A stretch of 64,000 bases of DNA from Malacoplasma iowae (lineage in GTDB: Bacteria; Bacillota_I; Bacilli_A; Mycoplasmatales; Mycoplasmoidaceae). A program made the translations under genes and the position numbers. Under the pieces are notes generated by a model. It saw only the letters and a program-made list of their open reading frames with translations, searched no databases and was not told the DNA's origin. Every line of letters starts with the position of its first letter. Positions within the stretch are counted from its first letter, which is position 1. Below are positions 1 to 9,675 of the stretch, one piece after another. The stretch covers positions 682,001 to 746,000 of the forward strand of contig NZ_LR215023.1 of NCBI RefSeq assembly GCF_900660615.1, written 5' to 3'.

Positions 1-905
1 ACTTCATGTTGTTTATGTAAAAGTAGTAAGGGTAAAAATCTTGTGCGCTTCTGAGAGATCTTTCAACATTAACTTTGGATGCTGGTTCATTTTTCGATTC
101 AACTTCAATATCTAAATTGTTTAAACATTGTGTCATATTTGTTTTTGAGTTGTGAGATCAGAATGTTGTTCTTTTGTCTGTTTTAATTAAACCCAGATAA
201 CCATGAGTTTTGAATAGGTTTTTCAATAGTTTTGTATAACCAACATTTGTTTCTTCTTTTTCTATAGTTGTTGCAAGTAACATTACAGTTCCTGTATCAA
301 CCGCATAATAGATAAAATATTTTTCATTGTTTAATCATTTATGGACAAAAGCATCAATTTTGACAATCTCACCAAACTCACAATCGTGTTTCACATACTG
401 TATTCTTTTAGAGTTATTCTTTTCTAAAAAATCATCATATTTAAAGTTTAAATCTATTAGTTGTTTAGTTATTTCATCCACTTTGTTTAGCTCTAAGTCC
501 CTAATTAGTTTCTTTATTTTTCTTTTGTTTTTCTTTTTGTGTTTTTAGTGATTAAGAAACTGTTATTTAATATTTGTTGACAGTTGAAAAACTTATATCA
601 AAGTTTCCTTCAATATACTGTTCAAAAATAGTTTGTGTGGCATTTTATAGTTTGTGTTGTCTATAGATGAATTGTTTTTCTCAATGATAATGTATAAATA
701 CAATATATTTTTTTATGTTTTTACAAATTGATTTTTGGTTACAGTATCTTTATTTGCAGTTTTCACAGAAGAAATTTTTATCTTTATAATTTTCTATACA
801 TATCACACTTTGTTTTATTGATTTGTACAAATTAACAAAATGTTTTTTAGCTGATTAATTTTTTGTTTTTTTATATGATCTTCTACCTTGATAAGAATTA
901 ATAAT
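1..905 (-). pseudogene. Decayed ISNCY (IS1202-like) transposase, cut by window edge
   Basis: Read on the minus strand, about 1-508 is one open frame with a DDE-transposase core: VKIDAFVHKWLNNEKYFIYY, then a GYTKLLKNLFKTHGY segment, LIKTDKRTTFW, and a C-terminal NVERSLRSAQDFYPYYFY segment. The IDA-x-xHxW start followed by a D in ..KTDKR.. fits the ISNCY/IS1202 group. TGA is needed as Trp twice. Upstream (about 508-905) homology to the relic at 9060-9675 continues but is broken by stops and frameshifts, so the N-terminal part is dead. The gene runs off the left edge. Family placement is from motif memory. Confidence 0.7.
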
Positions 906-1254
906 TTAAATGTTTCATATTTAATTATTTTTTTCAAATATTTTATCTCCCTATTGTAATAATTAGATCATCTTAACTTCTATAAACAAATTTATAAAGT
1001 GGGTAAAATCACTTGAACTAACGCACTTAAACCTACATTTCTTGAAAACGAATAATTATTCTATAATTTTATGCTCTATTCATAATAGATAAATTAAAGA
1101 TTATGAATGTTCAATAAGTAGAAAAATTTAATTAATTTAATGTCTGCATTATCTAATGATAAGTTATTTTTTTAAAATATCATTTTAACTCAAATGTAAA
1201 TAAAAATAATAATATAGAATTTTCTATTATAATTGCTTCAATTATTGTGGACAA

Positions 1255-2048
1255 GTTAAATTTTATAAACATGTTTTATAAGCGCGACACGAGAAACAAT
1301 AAATAAAGATATAAATGTTATAATTGTAATAAAAAGATATTCAAATCTACTACACAACCTACATTAAATCATTTACACAAATACCATTATAATAAACTTA
1401 AATTGTTTATTAATGTTCCATTAATAATTTATCATTAAAAAAGATTTCTAAAATTTGTAATATTTTGCTTTCTTGTACTTTTAATCGAAGATATAAAATT
1501 ACTATTTACCTAACAAATAAGCAATCAAATCAATTTGTTAGCATTTCAATTGAAGTTGGTAAAATTTATTTTTAAATTCTAAAAAATAAGATTTCAAAAA
1601 TACAATTGCTAAAAAATCAAGAATACACGGTTATCTACAAAACCTAGAAGATTAAGTTGGCTTAAGTAAAGATAAATATTTATAACTACTGCTATTTATA
1701 GAGTAAAAAATATTTTAGTTAATTTTATCATGTTTGATAAAATGAATATGCAAATTCTATATAATAATTATAAAAAAAATAATAACAGATAGTGTAGAGT
1801 TTATATTTAATTTAGAAAACAAATTTTAGTTATGAATTAAAATTTTATCTAAACATAATTCTAATAATATGATTGGAAAAATGTCTATAATAGAAAAAGA
1901 TAATTGAGTTAGATATCATATTCAAAATATAAATAATTTTCATAACCTAATAAAATATATAATAAATAATAAGTTTAAATGTCTAAGTTTAAATTATTTA
2001 GTTCAATACATGAGTTGAGTTAAAAGATTAAGATTAAATATGAATTAG
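1255..2048 (+). pseudogene. Decayed IS1595/ISXO2-like transposase
   Basis: Three separated pieces on the plus strand line up in order with an IS1595-type transposase. Near 1290-1432 there is a zinc-ribbon half with RYKCYNCNKKIFKSTT. Near 1432-1576 SLKKISKICNILLSCTFNRR resembles the family helix SLRKxxKLLxIxxSTAFRWR. At 1869-2048 IQNINNFHNLIKYIINNKF with NYLVQYMSW resembles the family C-terminus (VNxxHSxxKxWI..FxGVSTKYLxNYLxW). Stops and lost segments separate them, so the gene is dead. The final 59-codon frame could be mistaken for a small gene. Family assignment is by eye. Confidence 0.55.
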
Positions 2049-2100
2049 CCTATTTAATGATTGACAAATTAGTAATGAATACAATGTAGAGGTATATATT

Positions 2101-3147
2101 ATGAACGAAACTAAACAAAAGGTAATTATTGGAAATTCAATAGATTTATCAATGATAAAAGATAAAAGCATTGATTTAATAATTACATCCCCACCTTATC
2201 CAATGATCTCAATGTGAGATGAAACTTTTAATATTCTGAATGGTGAAATATCAAAAAAACTAATCAATGATGAACCAAAAAAAGCTTTTGAATTAATGCA
2301 TGTTGAATTAGATAAAATTTATATTGAAGCAATAAAAAAACTTAAAGATGATGGTATAGTTGTTATTAATATCGGTGATGCAACAAGAACGTGCAAAAAT
2401 AATTTTTCTTTATATCCTAACGGCTCGAGAACTATAGAATTTTTTACAAAAAATGGATTTAATTTATTACCATCAATAATTTGAAATAAACCAACAAACT
2501 CACCTAATAAATTTATGGGTTCAGGTATGTTGCCTGTTGGTGCATATAATACATTAGAATTTGAACATATATTAATTTTTAAAAAATCAAAAAGAGAATT
2601 TTGCTCAAGAGAGCAAAAAAATAATAGAAATGAATCTGCATTTTTTTGAAACGAAAGAAACATTTGATGTAACAATATTTGAAATTTCGTAGGTGAAAAA
2701 CAAAAAAACAAAAATGATGCAAGAGAAAGAAATGGTGCATTTCCTTTAGAGTTACCTTATAGAATAGTTTCCATGTGAACATGTAAAAATGACACTGTTT
2801 TAGATATTTTTGGCGGAACAGGAACAACATTACTTGCTTGTGCTGCATTAAAGAGAAATGGTATCACCGTTGAGATGCAAAAGGAATTTAAAAATGATAT
2901 AAATGATAGGCTTATTAATGCAAGGGAAATATTAAATAAAAAAAATAAGGATAGATTAAAAAATCAAATAAACTTTGTTGATGATAGAATTTCCAAAGGA
3001 AAAGAAATTAAATATGTAAACAATTATTATAATATTCCTGTTATAACAAAACAAGAGATTAATATAAAGCTTCCGTATATTAATAAAATTCATTTAAAAT
3101 ACGATAATGAAAAAGAATCTGAAATAATTGTCAAATATGAAGATTAA
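2101..3147 (+). CDS. DNA methyltransferase, TSPPY type (probable N4-cytosine), type II R-M
   Basis: A 348-residue S-adenosylmethionine-dependent DNA amino-methyltransferase. The catalytic motif TSPPYP (about residues 29-34) comes first and the cofactor motif DIFGGTGTT comes late (about residue 240), which is the beta-class order. SPPY rather than DPPY is typical of m4C enzymes. TGA encodes Trp at several sites (for example MWDE and WNKP). An AGAGG site precedes the ATG. The gene runs tail-to-tail into the nuclease gene on the other strand and the two stop codons share the palindrome TTAA (3144-3147). It would protect host DNA from that partner. The recognition sequence cannot be read. Confidence 0.88.
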
Positions 3148-3893
3148 ATAATATTTTTTCCATTTAATGTGATTTCTATGACATATTCATCTTTTTTAGA
3201 TGAATCTAAAACACAAAAATAAACATTACTTGGAATGTTAACTAAATTATTTCTCCTTGATCTTAAATTTTTACCAGCGCTAGAATTTCCAGTTTTAACT
3301 TGCAATAGTATTTCTACATCATTATTTTTATCTATATATTTTCAATCAATCCCAATTGATTCCTCTTTGGGATCTGATTTAACAATTTTGCTATTATCAA
3401 AACGAATCTTTGGATAATTATTTTTTAGTATAAGTTTTGCACAATATGAAGCAACTGGTTGTTCTAACATCATGCCATTATAAGTTTTTTGTATTATTAA
3501 ATCATCAACTCAATCTTGTATCAATTCTAATGTTATCTTAGGAAATAGTTCTTCCTTAAATTTTAAAAATAAATTATATATGTTGATAGCAGCTTCTCTC
3601 CTAACTTCCTCACCTGTTTTTGGACAACATTCCTTAAAATCTTTTAGTACATTATTTAAAGAATTATAATATTTCGATCAATCATTAACATGTGGTATAT
3701 GTTCTATATTTTTTTTATTTCAATCATAAATAAAATCATTAAAAATTTCAGATAATTGGCCAACTCTTTTTGGTCTAGTTGAATTTGTGATACTATTCAA
3801 TAAATTTATAAATGGAGAAACATAAAGATCGAATTTTTTTATGTTTTCTTTACTAGTTAATTTTATTAATTCTTTTTTATTTATTTTTTGCAT
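3144..3893 (-). CDS. Type II restriction endonuclease, possibly MjaI-like
   Basis: A 249-residue protein convergent with the m4C-type methyltransferase. Its C-terminal half holds a PD-(D/E)XK-like core: ESIGIDWKYIDKNNDVEILL followed by QVKTG, giving the expected D, E/L and QxK positions. The N-terminal half is charged and helical. Genetic pairing with the methyltransferase and the QVKT strand support a restriction enzyme. Size and partner type recall the MjaI family (CTAG), but that is a guess from memory. Three or more TGA codons read as Trp. The ATG at 3893 is the first Met of the frame. No strong ribosome site is visible upstream. Confidence 0.72.
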
Positions 3894-4089
3894 ATTTGCC
3901 TCTATTTAAACTATTTCTATTATAATAAACTACCAAACTAATTAAATTAGTTTTTGTTTTTTTAAATTTTTATACAAATAGAGATACATGTATCAAAATA
4001 ATATTATTTTATAATCATTTTTAAAGTTATTCCATTCTTTAAACGCGGACATGAAATTTGAACAATAATACAAATTTCATTTATTTTAT

Positions 4090-4262
4090 TTACAAATTTA
4101 ATTTATATTGATTTGGAGTCATCAAGTTTAATTTCTTCTGGATTCTCCAATTGCCATAATAGTTAATGAACTAATAAATATGATTTTGTAGATAATCTTT
4201 TGTTGATGAAATGTACGTTACATCAGTAGCATAAATTTCAAAGGCATGATCAACATAATCAT
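4090..4262 (-). pseudogene. IS3-family (IS150-like) transposase C-terminal remnant
   Basis: On the minus strand, IYATDVTYISSTKDYLQNH is the hallmark TD(V/I)TYI segment around the first catalytic Asp of IS3-family OrfB. Shortly after, in another frame, NYYGNWRIQKKLN.MTPNQY matches the usual IS3 C-terminus (N.RIQKKLxxxTPxEY). The catalytic middle is missing, so this is an internally deleted relic. The rest of 3894-4592 shows no credible gene. Confidence 0.6.
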
Positions 4263-4592
4263 AATTATGCAAAACAATATATTAACAAATATGTTTAGAT
4301 TTTTTGCTTATTTCAATTTACGAGGTTTATGAATGTTGCATTTTAAACAGTTTTCATTTATTGTACAAATTTGTCAATATGAATATCTTGCCTCATAATA
4401 TCAAACGCAACACAGAAAATCATAAATACAAATATCAGAAAGATTACAAAAACAAAAGGCGCTTTTACAAACACCAATCGCTGTCAAAAAAAATAATTTA
4501 CACATGTTTAATTAAGAATCAAAAGGATTGTTGTTAATGAATACTTCATAACTGGTCTCAAACATTAAATCAACTAACTATCTTATTTCCTT

Positions 4593-4640
4593 ATAGATTA
4601 TTTGATATAAAGTAGATATTATTAAGCTATTTAAAAGATA
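4593..4640. repeat. Left target duplication of IS30 copy 1 (diverged)
   Basis: A 48-bp segment matching 5876-5923 with several mismatches. Both start with tagatta and end with aaaagata. The divergence implies that this insertion is older than the other IS30 copies in the window, whose duplications are identical. Confidence 0.65.
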
Positions 4641-5875
4641 CTCGATTGACATGTGAAGTGCAACACTCAAAAAAGAGTGTGCACTTCATTTGTTTTGTTT
4701 GTAAGTGTTCACTAATAAAAAGATAATGAATATTAGGAGTGCTTATGAAAACTTATAAACATTTAACAAAAGAAGAAAGATGCTTAATTTATTTTTTTTG
4801 AAATAAAGAAAAATATTCTATGAATAAGATTGCAAAAATCTTAAATAAAAACAAATCAACAATATCAAGAGAGTTGAAGAGAAACACATCTTCAACAGGA
4901 ATTTATTATTCATCATCTGCTCACAAAAAATACATTAGAAGAAAATCAAATTGTCATATGTTTTTTATGTTGAAGTACAAAAACTTCACAGATCTTTTTA
5001 TTCAAAAATTTAATCCTAAATCTCATGGTGTAGAAGCTACAATTTTTTGAATAAAAGAAAACTATCCATTAGTTAAAGTTCCAAGTGCTAGGCAAGTATT
5101 TAGATGAATCAATAGCAAGATTTGAAAGATACAAAGAAGAGATTGTTTAAGAAGAAAATATGTTAAAGGAAAAAGAAGAAAAATAGGTATATTTTCTAAA
5201 ATTGATGGAAAATACTGCATTCCTTATAGTCTAAGACCAGAAAAGATAAACAAAAGAAAAGAATTTGGACATTGAGAAGCTGATCTAATAGTTAGTAAAA
5301 GGCAAAGTGGTTATTACCACTTATTAACATTAGTAGAAAGAAAAACAAGGTTGGCAATTATTAGAAAAATAAAAGGTAAAAACGCTAGATCAATGATGGC
5401 TAAAATGTATACCATTATTCGAGATGAAAAACTCCCAATAAAAAGCATCACTGTTGATAAAGGGTTAGAGTTTCAAATGATGGGAATAACTGCAAAACAA
5501 TTCAACTTTAAAGTTTATTATTGCCAACCTTATTCTTCATTCCAAAGAGGGTCCAACGAGAACATAAATGGGATAGTTAGAAGATGATATAAAAAAGGAA
5601 CTGACTTCAGTTTAGTAAGTGAAGATAAAATAAAAACTCTTGAATGAAAAGTAAACAACATCCCAAGAAAAATGTTTGGTTATAAAACAGCTTACCAAAT
5701 GTATCAAGAAAATATTTAAAACAAAAAAACTCTCAACTTATATTTCAAAGTCGAGAGTTTAATGTAACATTGAAGTGTTGCACTTCACATGTCAGTTAGG
5801 GAACTCTCAACTTACATTTCAAAGTCGAGAGTTTAATGTAACATTAAAGTGTTGCACTTCACATGTCAGTTAGGG
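4641..5875 (+). mobile_element. IS30-family (IS1630-like) element, copy 1, extended right end
   Basis: Inverted terminal sequence tgacatgtgaagtgcaacac at the left is mirrored at the right. The element is 1235 bp rather than the 1162 bp of the other copies because the last 74 bp, including the terminal repeat, occur twice in tandem (up to 5801, then 5802-5875) with small differences. The first base of the usual gctcg end is lost or changed. The flanking duplication (4593-4640 and 5876-5923) has drifted. Confidence 0.85.
4745..5719 (+). CDS. IS30-family transposase, copy 1
   Basis: A 324-residue DDE transposase. The N-terminal helix-turn-helix contains SMNKIAKILNKNKSTISREL (about residues 25-44). 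The catalytic core shows HWEADLI, ITVDKGLEF and SSFQRGSNENINGIVRR, which supply D, D and E. Unlike all other copies, the second motif reads VDKG instead of VDNG, and KINKRKEF replaces KINNRKEF. AGGAG precedes the ATG. Several TGA codons encode Trp, so a standard code would wrongly chop this gene into pieces. The frame is intact, but the changed residue beside the catalytic Asp makes activity doubtful. Confidence 0.88.
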
Positions 5876-5923
5876 ATAGATTATGTGATATAAAATAGTT
5901 GTTATCAAGTGACCAAAAAGATA
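5876..5923. repeat. Right target duplication of IS30 copy 1 (diverged)
   Basis: Imperfect partner of 4593-4640 (48 bp). Confidence 0.65.
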
Positions 5924-6040
5924 ACCTAAAAAACGAGTTTCTTCAAAAATTGCTACACTATAAAAAGTACTATAAGTATGTAGAAAATACAAGAAAGCAA
6001 AATTTTATAATTTTAATTAATGTTTAATTTTATGCAAAAC

Positions 6041-6313
6041 TTATTTTTCTTTTAATTTGTTTTCTAACTCTTTTATTTCTTTATTTAATGCTTCTATTTC
6101 ATTTTTTATATCTAATATTTTCATTTTTTCTTTTTCTTTTTTTATTTCTGTTTCAATTTTAGTTTTTTTGATTTCTAACTTACTTTCTTCCTTTTTCATT
6201 TGATTTTTAGATGCTACAGATTCTTTTTTGCTTTTTTTAATGTTTTGATCAACAAATGCAGCTATAATTATTCCTATTAACGCTATGATAACAAAAATTG
6301 ATAAAATTTCCAT
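6041..6313 (-). CDS. Small single-pass membrane protein with coiled coil
   Basis: A 90-residue protein of unrecognised family. Residues about 3-22 are a hydrophobic helix (EILSIFVIIALIGIIIAAFV). The rest is a Lys/Glu-rich coiled coil. Topology is probably N-terminal anchor with the coil in the cytoplasm. GGAGAG lies upstream of the ATG. It is a paralogue of the gene just upstream (6329-6595): both have an N-terminal helix, then a KK..E block, KIE-rich coil and an ELENKLK/ELEKLEK ending. Function unknown. Confidence 0.7.
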   Translation of the reverse strand: MEILSIFVIIALIGIIIAAFVDQNIKKSKKESVASKNQMKKEESKLEIKKTKIETEIKKEKEKMKILDIKNEIEALNKEIKELENKLKEK

Positions 6314-6328
6314 ATTAATCTCTCCAAA

Positions 6329-6595
6329 TTATTCTTTATTTTTTTCTAATTTCTCTAACTCTTCATTTAGGGATTTTATTTTATTTTTTAGTTCATCAAT
6401 TTTTTTTAATCCTTTTTCTTCTTCAATTGCAACAAGAATTTTTGTTTTATCAAGTTCAATTTTATGTTGTTCCTTTTTCATTTCTTTTGCAAGATAATCA
6501 TATTCTTTGCTTTTTTTCTTATTTCTAAAAATAACAAAAATTCCAATTGATAGAATCATTATGAATAAAATTATAAATATTAAGATTATAATCAT
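6329..6595 (-). CDS. Small single-pass membrane protein with coiled coil, paralogue
   Basis: About 88 residues, with an N-terminal hydrophobic helix (MIIILIFIILFIMILSIGIF) followed by charged coiled coil ending in NEELEKLEKNKE. I chose the ATG at 6595, behind TTGGAAATTGC, over a TTG two codons earlier. It sits 15 bp upstream of its paralogue and is probably co-transcribed. This looks like a tandem gene duplication. No recognised domain. Confidence 0.68.
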   Translation of the reverse strand: MIIILIFIILFIMILSIGIFVIFRNKKKSKEYDYLAKEMKKEQHKIELDKTKILVAIEEEKGLKKIDELKNKIKSLNEELEKLEKNKE

Positions 6596-6930
6596 GAGCA
6601 ATTTCCAAACTAGTAATTATATTTATTAAAATATAATTTTAACAAAAGAGAATTCTATTAAGTTATTAAAGTAGTTAATTTAATAAAATATCATTAAAAA
6701 TAGATCAAAGGAATTGCAATTTTATCTACTAAAAAAGAAATATTATTTAAATAATATGTTTTTAAATGATAATTTTTACTTTTTTAAGGTTTAATGGTAT
6801 TAAACAAAAATTAATTTATTATAATTTTGATAATTTATTTGAAAAAATAATATTAAAAACATAAATTAAATAAAAACAAATATTTGAAAGTGATAAAAAA
6901 ATAATAGAATATACTAAAGTTTATAATTAA
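6596..6930. other. Non-coding stretch
   Basis: About 335 bp of AT-rich sequence with stops in all frames. No repeat, RNA gene or convincing promoter was seen. It may hold decayed upstream parts of the HsdS remnant that follows. Confidence 0.4.
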
Positions 6931-7254
6931 TCAGAAAAAACAAATATTTATTCTTGAAAAGATAACTTTCTAAATTTAATTGATTATGGTTTAATTTTAT
7001 TCAGAGACAATACAAGAATAATAAAATTCATAAAAGGTACTTGTTTATTTTCAAATTTTGGAATAGTGTTTTTGAAATTAAAAAATAATAATGAAAAATT
7101 TTATTTCTATTTATTACAATCACCAAAAATTAAAAATTTATGGTATTCAAAGCACTTTAAATTAATTCGAAAATATAATTTTATTTTTACCACTGATGCT
7201 AATGAACAAATAAAAATAAGTAAGTTTTTATCACTTTTAGACAAGTCTGTATAA
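6931..7254 (+). pseudogene. Type I restriction HsdS C-terminal remnant
   Basis: A 107-codon open stretch without a start codon and with one TGA Trp. It ends in EQIKISKFLSLLDKSV, the typical end of an HsdS target-recognition half (EQxKIxxFLxxLDxxI), after IKFIKGTCLFSNFG and FYFYLLQS, which recall the family's KG..LxSNFG..F segment. Only about one quarter of a specificity subunit remains, and no hsdM or hsdR is in the window. It is evidence of a lost type I system or of a detached silent hsdS cassette. Confidence 0.62.
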
Positions 7255-7405
7255 TTATCACAGAAAAATGTTGATAATTTAAAACAAAAAACTATTCTAT
7301 ATTAATGAAAAATGTTTGCATAAATAATATAATGAATAAAATACAATCATCTCAATTGTTAGAATGTTACCTATAATACTTTATTGTTATATTAAATGTT
7401 TGATT

Positions 7406-7457
7406 CACAAATGAAGTGTAGACTTTTTTTGAGTGTTGCACTTCACATGTCAGTTAG
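7406..7457 (-). repeat. Solo IS30-element end
   Basis: The segment (caaatgaagtgtagac, then gagtgttgcacttcacatgtca) matches the left terminal region of the IS30 element in inverse orientation with a few changes. No transposase is attached. It is probably the scar of a deleted copy. Confidence 0.7.
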
Positions 7458-7543
7458 TTGAATGTGACATATTTAAACAAAAAAGCACCCATTTTTTTAA
7501 AGATTTATACTTTCATCTTAATTAATAATTTAAAAAATGATAT

Positions 7544-8896
7544 TTAGTAATCAGCGATATAACCCATACATTCTGTTAAGCATGATTCAAATTCAATTGT
7601 TCCATCATCTGATTCACTTATAACATGACATATTTCGTGTAGAAGTGTCGAGATTAATTCTTTTTTATTGTTAAGACATTTTCTAACAATCTCAATTTGC
7701 ATTCCATTAGTGATTCCTTTTGCACTGGGATGGTCTTCAATTACTATAAAATTTATCTTGTTATATAAAATTTTAAATTTTTTTCATTTTAAAGATAAAT
7801 TCTTTAAGTAATAAATAGCATCATCTCAATTATTACTTTCTTCAGTATTAAAATCTCATTCTTTTATTTCTTGTGTTTCATATGAAGATGTGAAATCATA
7901 AATAAACTTATTGATAGTGTATATACCCCTATTTTCTAAAGCTATATAATCCTTATTATTTAAGTAGCATAATTCATAACCTTCATCTTTTGCATATGAT
8001 TCAAAAACTGCATTTTGTTTATCGTTATTATTGAAAATAATAATTTTTTTATCTATATTCTTAAGAACGAATTCTTTAACATCTATAAAATTTCATTCGC
8101 TATTATTATTATCATTTCTGGAATCATATATTGAGTTTATAACTTTTAGAAAGTATGGGTCTTTTTTGTCCAAACTCCTTATTATTTTAACTATAGAGTC
8201 TGAATATCCATCTCTTGAAATAAATGTTCTTTCTCTATTTAGGGATTTTAAAAACCTTTTATTAGGTTTATTTATATTATAGGAAAATATTAATCCTGCA
8301 TCTTCTGAAACTTGCATATTATTGTAAAATATTTTAGAAATATTATTATTTAAGTTTAATATTAAGTCTCCATAATTTGAATTAATTTTATACAAATTAG
8401 GCGAAAAAAAAGTAAAAAAAGAAGTAAATTCATTATATTCATCTAAAGATATGTCATTTATGGTGATTGTAGTTCCTATAAAGTCATCATTACTATTTTT
8501 TTTAGATATATGTATAGTTTCAATATTTTCATCAATTCCTTGCTTGTTATTTAAAACAGGAGTAAAAATTCCTTTATTGCTTTGAATTGTAATTCTTTTA
8601 TTATTTCTAAACAATACAGCAATAGAATCTTTAAGTCCTATTCCAAATTTTCCAATCATATTATCACTATTTATCTTCTCTACATTTTCATTTTGTACAA
8701 AATCATCAGTTTTTATACCCCTACCAAAATCTACTATTTTTAGTTCATTATTTTGGTATGTTATCTTAGGATAAGAATCTAAATTACATAGTACTGTTTC
8801 ATCTAGTGCATTAGCATATAATTCCCTTAAAGCCATTGGAACAGTTCAATTTTCTAAAATTTTTTTAATGTTTATATCTATCAATTGGTCTTTCAT
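7544..8896 (-). CDS. GHKL (HSP90-like) ATPase fused to HExxH metallopeptidase-like domain
   Basis: A 450-residue protein. The N-terminal half is a GHKL ATP-binding fold: N-box RELYANALDE (about 24-33), G1 box IVDFGRGI (about 55-62) and G2 box GKFGIGLKDSIAVL (about 85). The C-terminal end has LLHEICHVI (H420, E421, H424), a zinc-peptidase HExxH signature, followed by a Glu-rich segment (GTIEFESCLTE) that could give the third ligand. GAGG precedes the ATG at 8896. It is not a histidine kinase, gyrase or MutL by what follows the ATPase. The location beside the CRISPR locus and restriction remnants suggests stress or defence. That is inference, and no function is assigned. Confidence 0.72.
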
Positions 8897-9059
8897 TTAC
8901 TAAACCTCAATTTTAATATATTACATTTAATATATAACAAAAAATTTAAACTAAGGTATTAAGAACTAAACTAAGGCATTAAAATTGGTCAAAACTATTC
9001 TGATAATTTTTATTATATACTATTGAAAATAACCAATTTATTTTTTATTAAATTCTTTC

Positions 9060-9675
9060 ATTGTTGTTGTCAGTTCCAAGTGATTTTGTCCACTTTATGA
9101 ATTTGTTTAAAAAGATTAAGATTTTTAAATTATTTGGAATGAAAAATGAAACATTTAGAAAAATAACTAAATATAAAAATTTTAAATTATGAATATTTGG
9201 AAAGATAGAAGAGCTTATAAAAAATAAGAAATTATCAGCTAAAAGACTTTCGTTAATTTGTAACAAATCAGTAAAATAATGTAATAGACATATATAAAGT
9301 TATGGAGAGAAAAATTTCATCTATCAACACTAAAATAAAAAAATGTAAGTAAAAAACCATTTGTAAAAACATAAAAAAATATTGTAGATCTATATATTAA
9401 CATTCAAGAAAAATTAATTCATCTAGAGATAACACAAACTATAGAATGTCTCACAAATTGTTTTACAACCAATATATCAAAGATAACTTTGATATAAGTT
9501 TTTCATCTATTAACAAAATACTAAATGAAAATTCTTTAATAACTAAAAAATATTAAAAGAAAAACAAGAAGAAAAATTATAAATGTTGTTAGAAGTCTAG
9601 AACCAAACAATACAGATAAAACAAAAAAACAATTAGTAGAACTAGACTTTAAATATGATGACTTTTTAGATGCAT
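9060..9675 (+). pseudogene. ISNCY-type transposase relic at CRISPR array trailer
   Basis: Pieces homologous to the relic at 1-905: FKLWIFGKIEELIKNKKLSA then LSLICNKSVK (about 9180-9280), RMSHKLFYNQYIKDNFDISF then SSINKILNENSLITKKY (about 9430-9556), and LVELDFKYDDFLDA ending at the first CRISPR repeat. Frameshifts and stops separate them. The homologous frame stops exactly where the array starts: the catalytic domain that should follow KYDDFL is absent. Confidence 0.65.

Noticed and set aside
1869..2048. Separate small gene of 59 codons before the methyltransferase
   Set aside because: Reads better as the C-terminal piece of the decayed IS1595-like transposase.
4304..4537. 77-codon open frame
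   Set aside because: Unusual composition, no ribosome site, no similarity noticed, next to IS3 debris.
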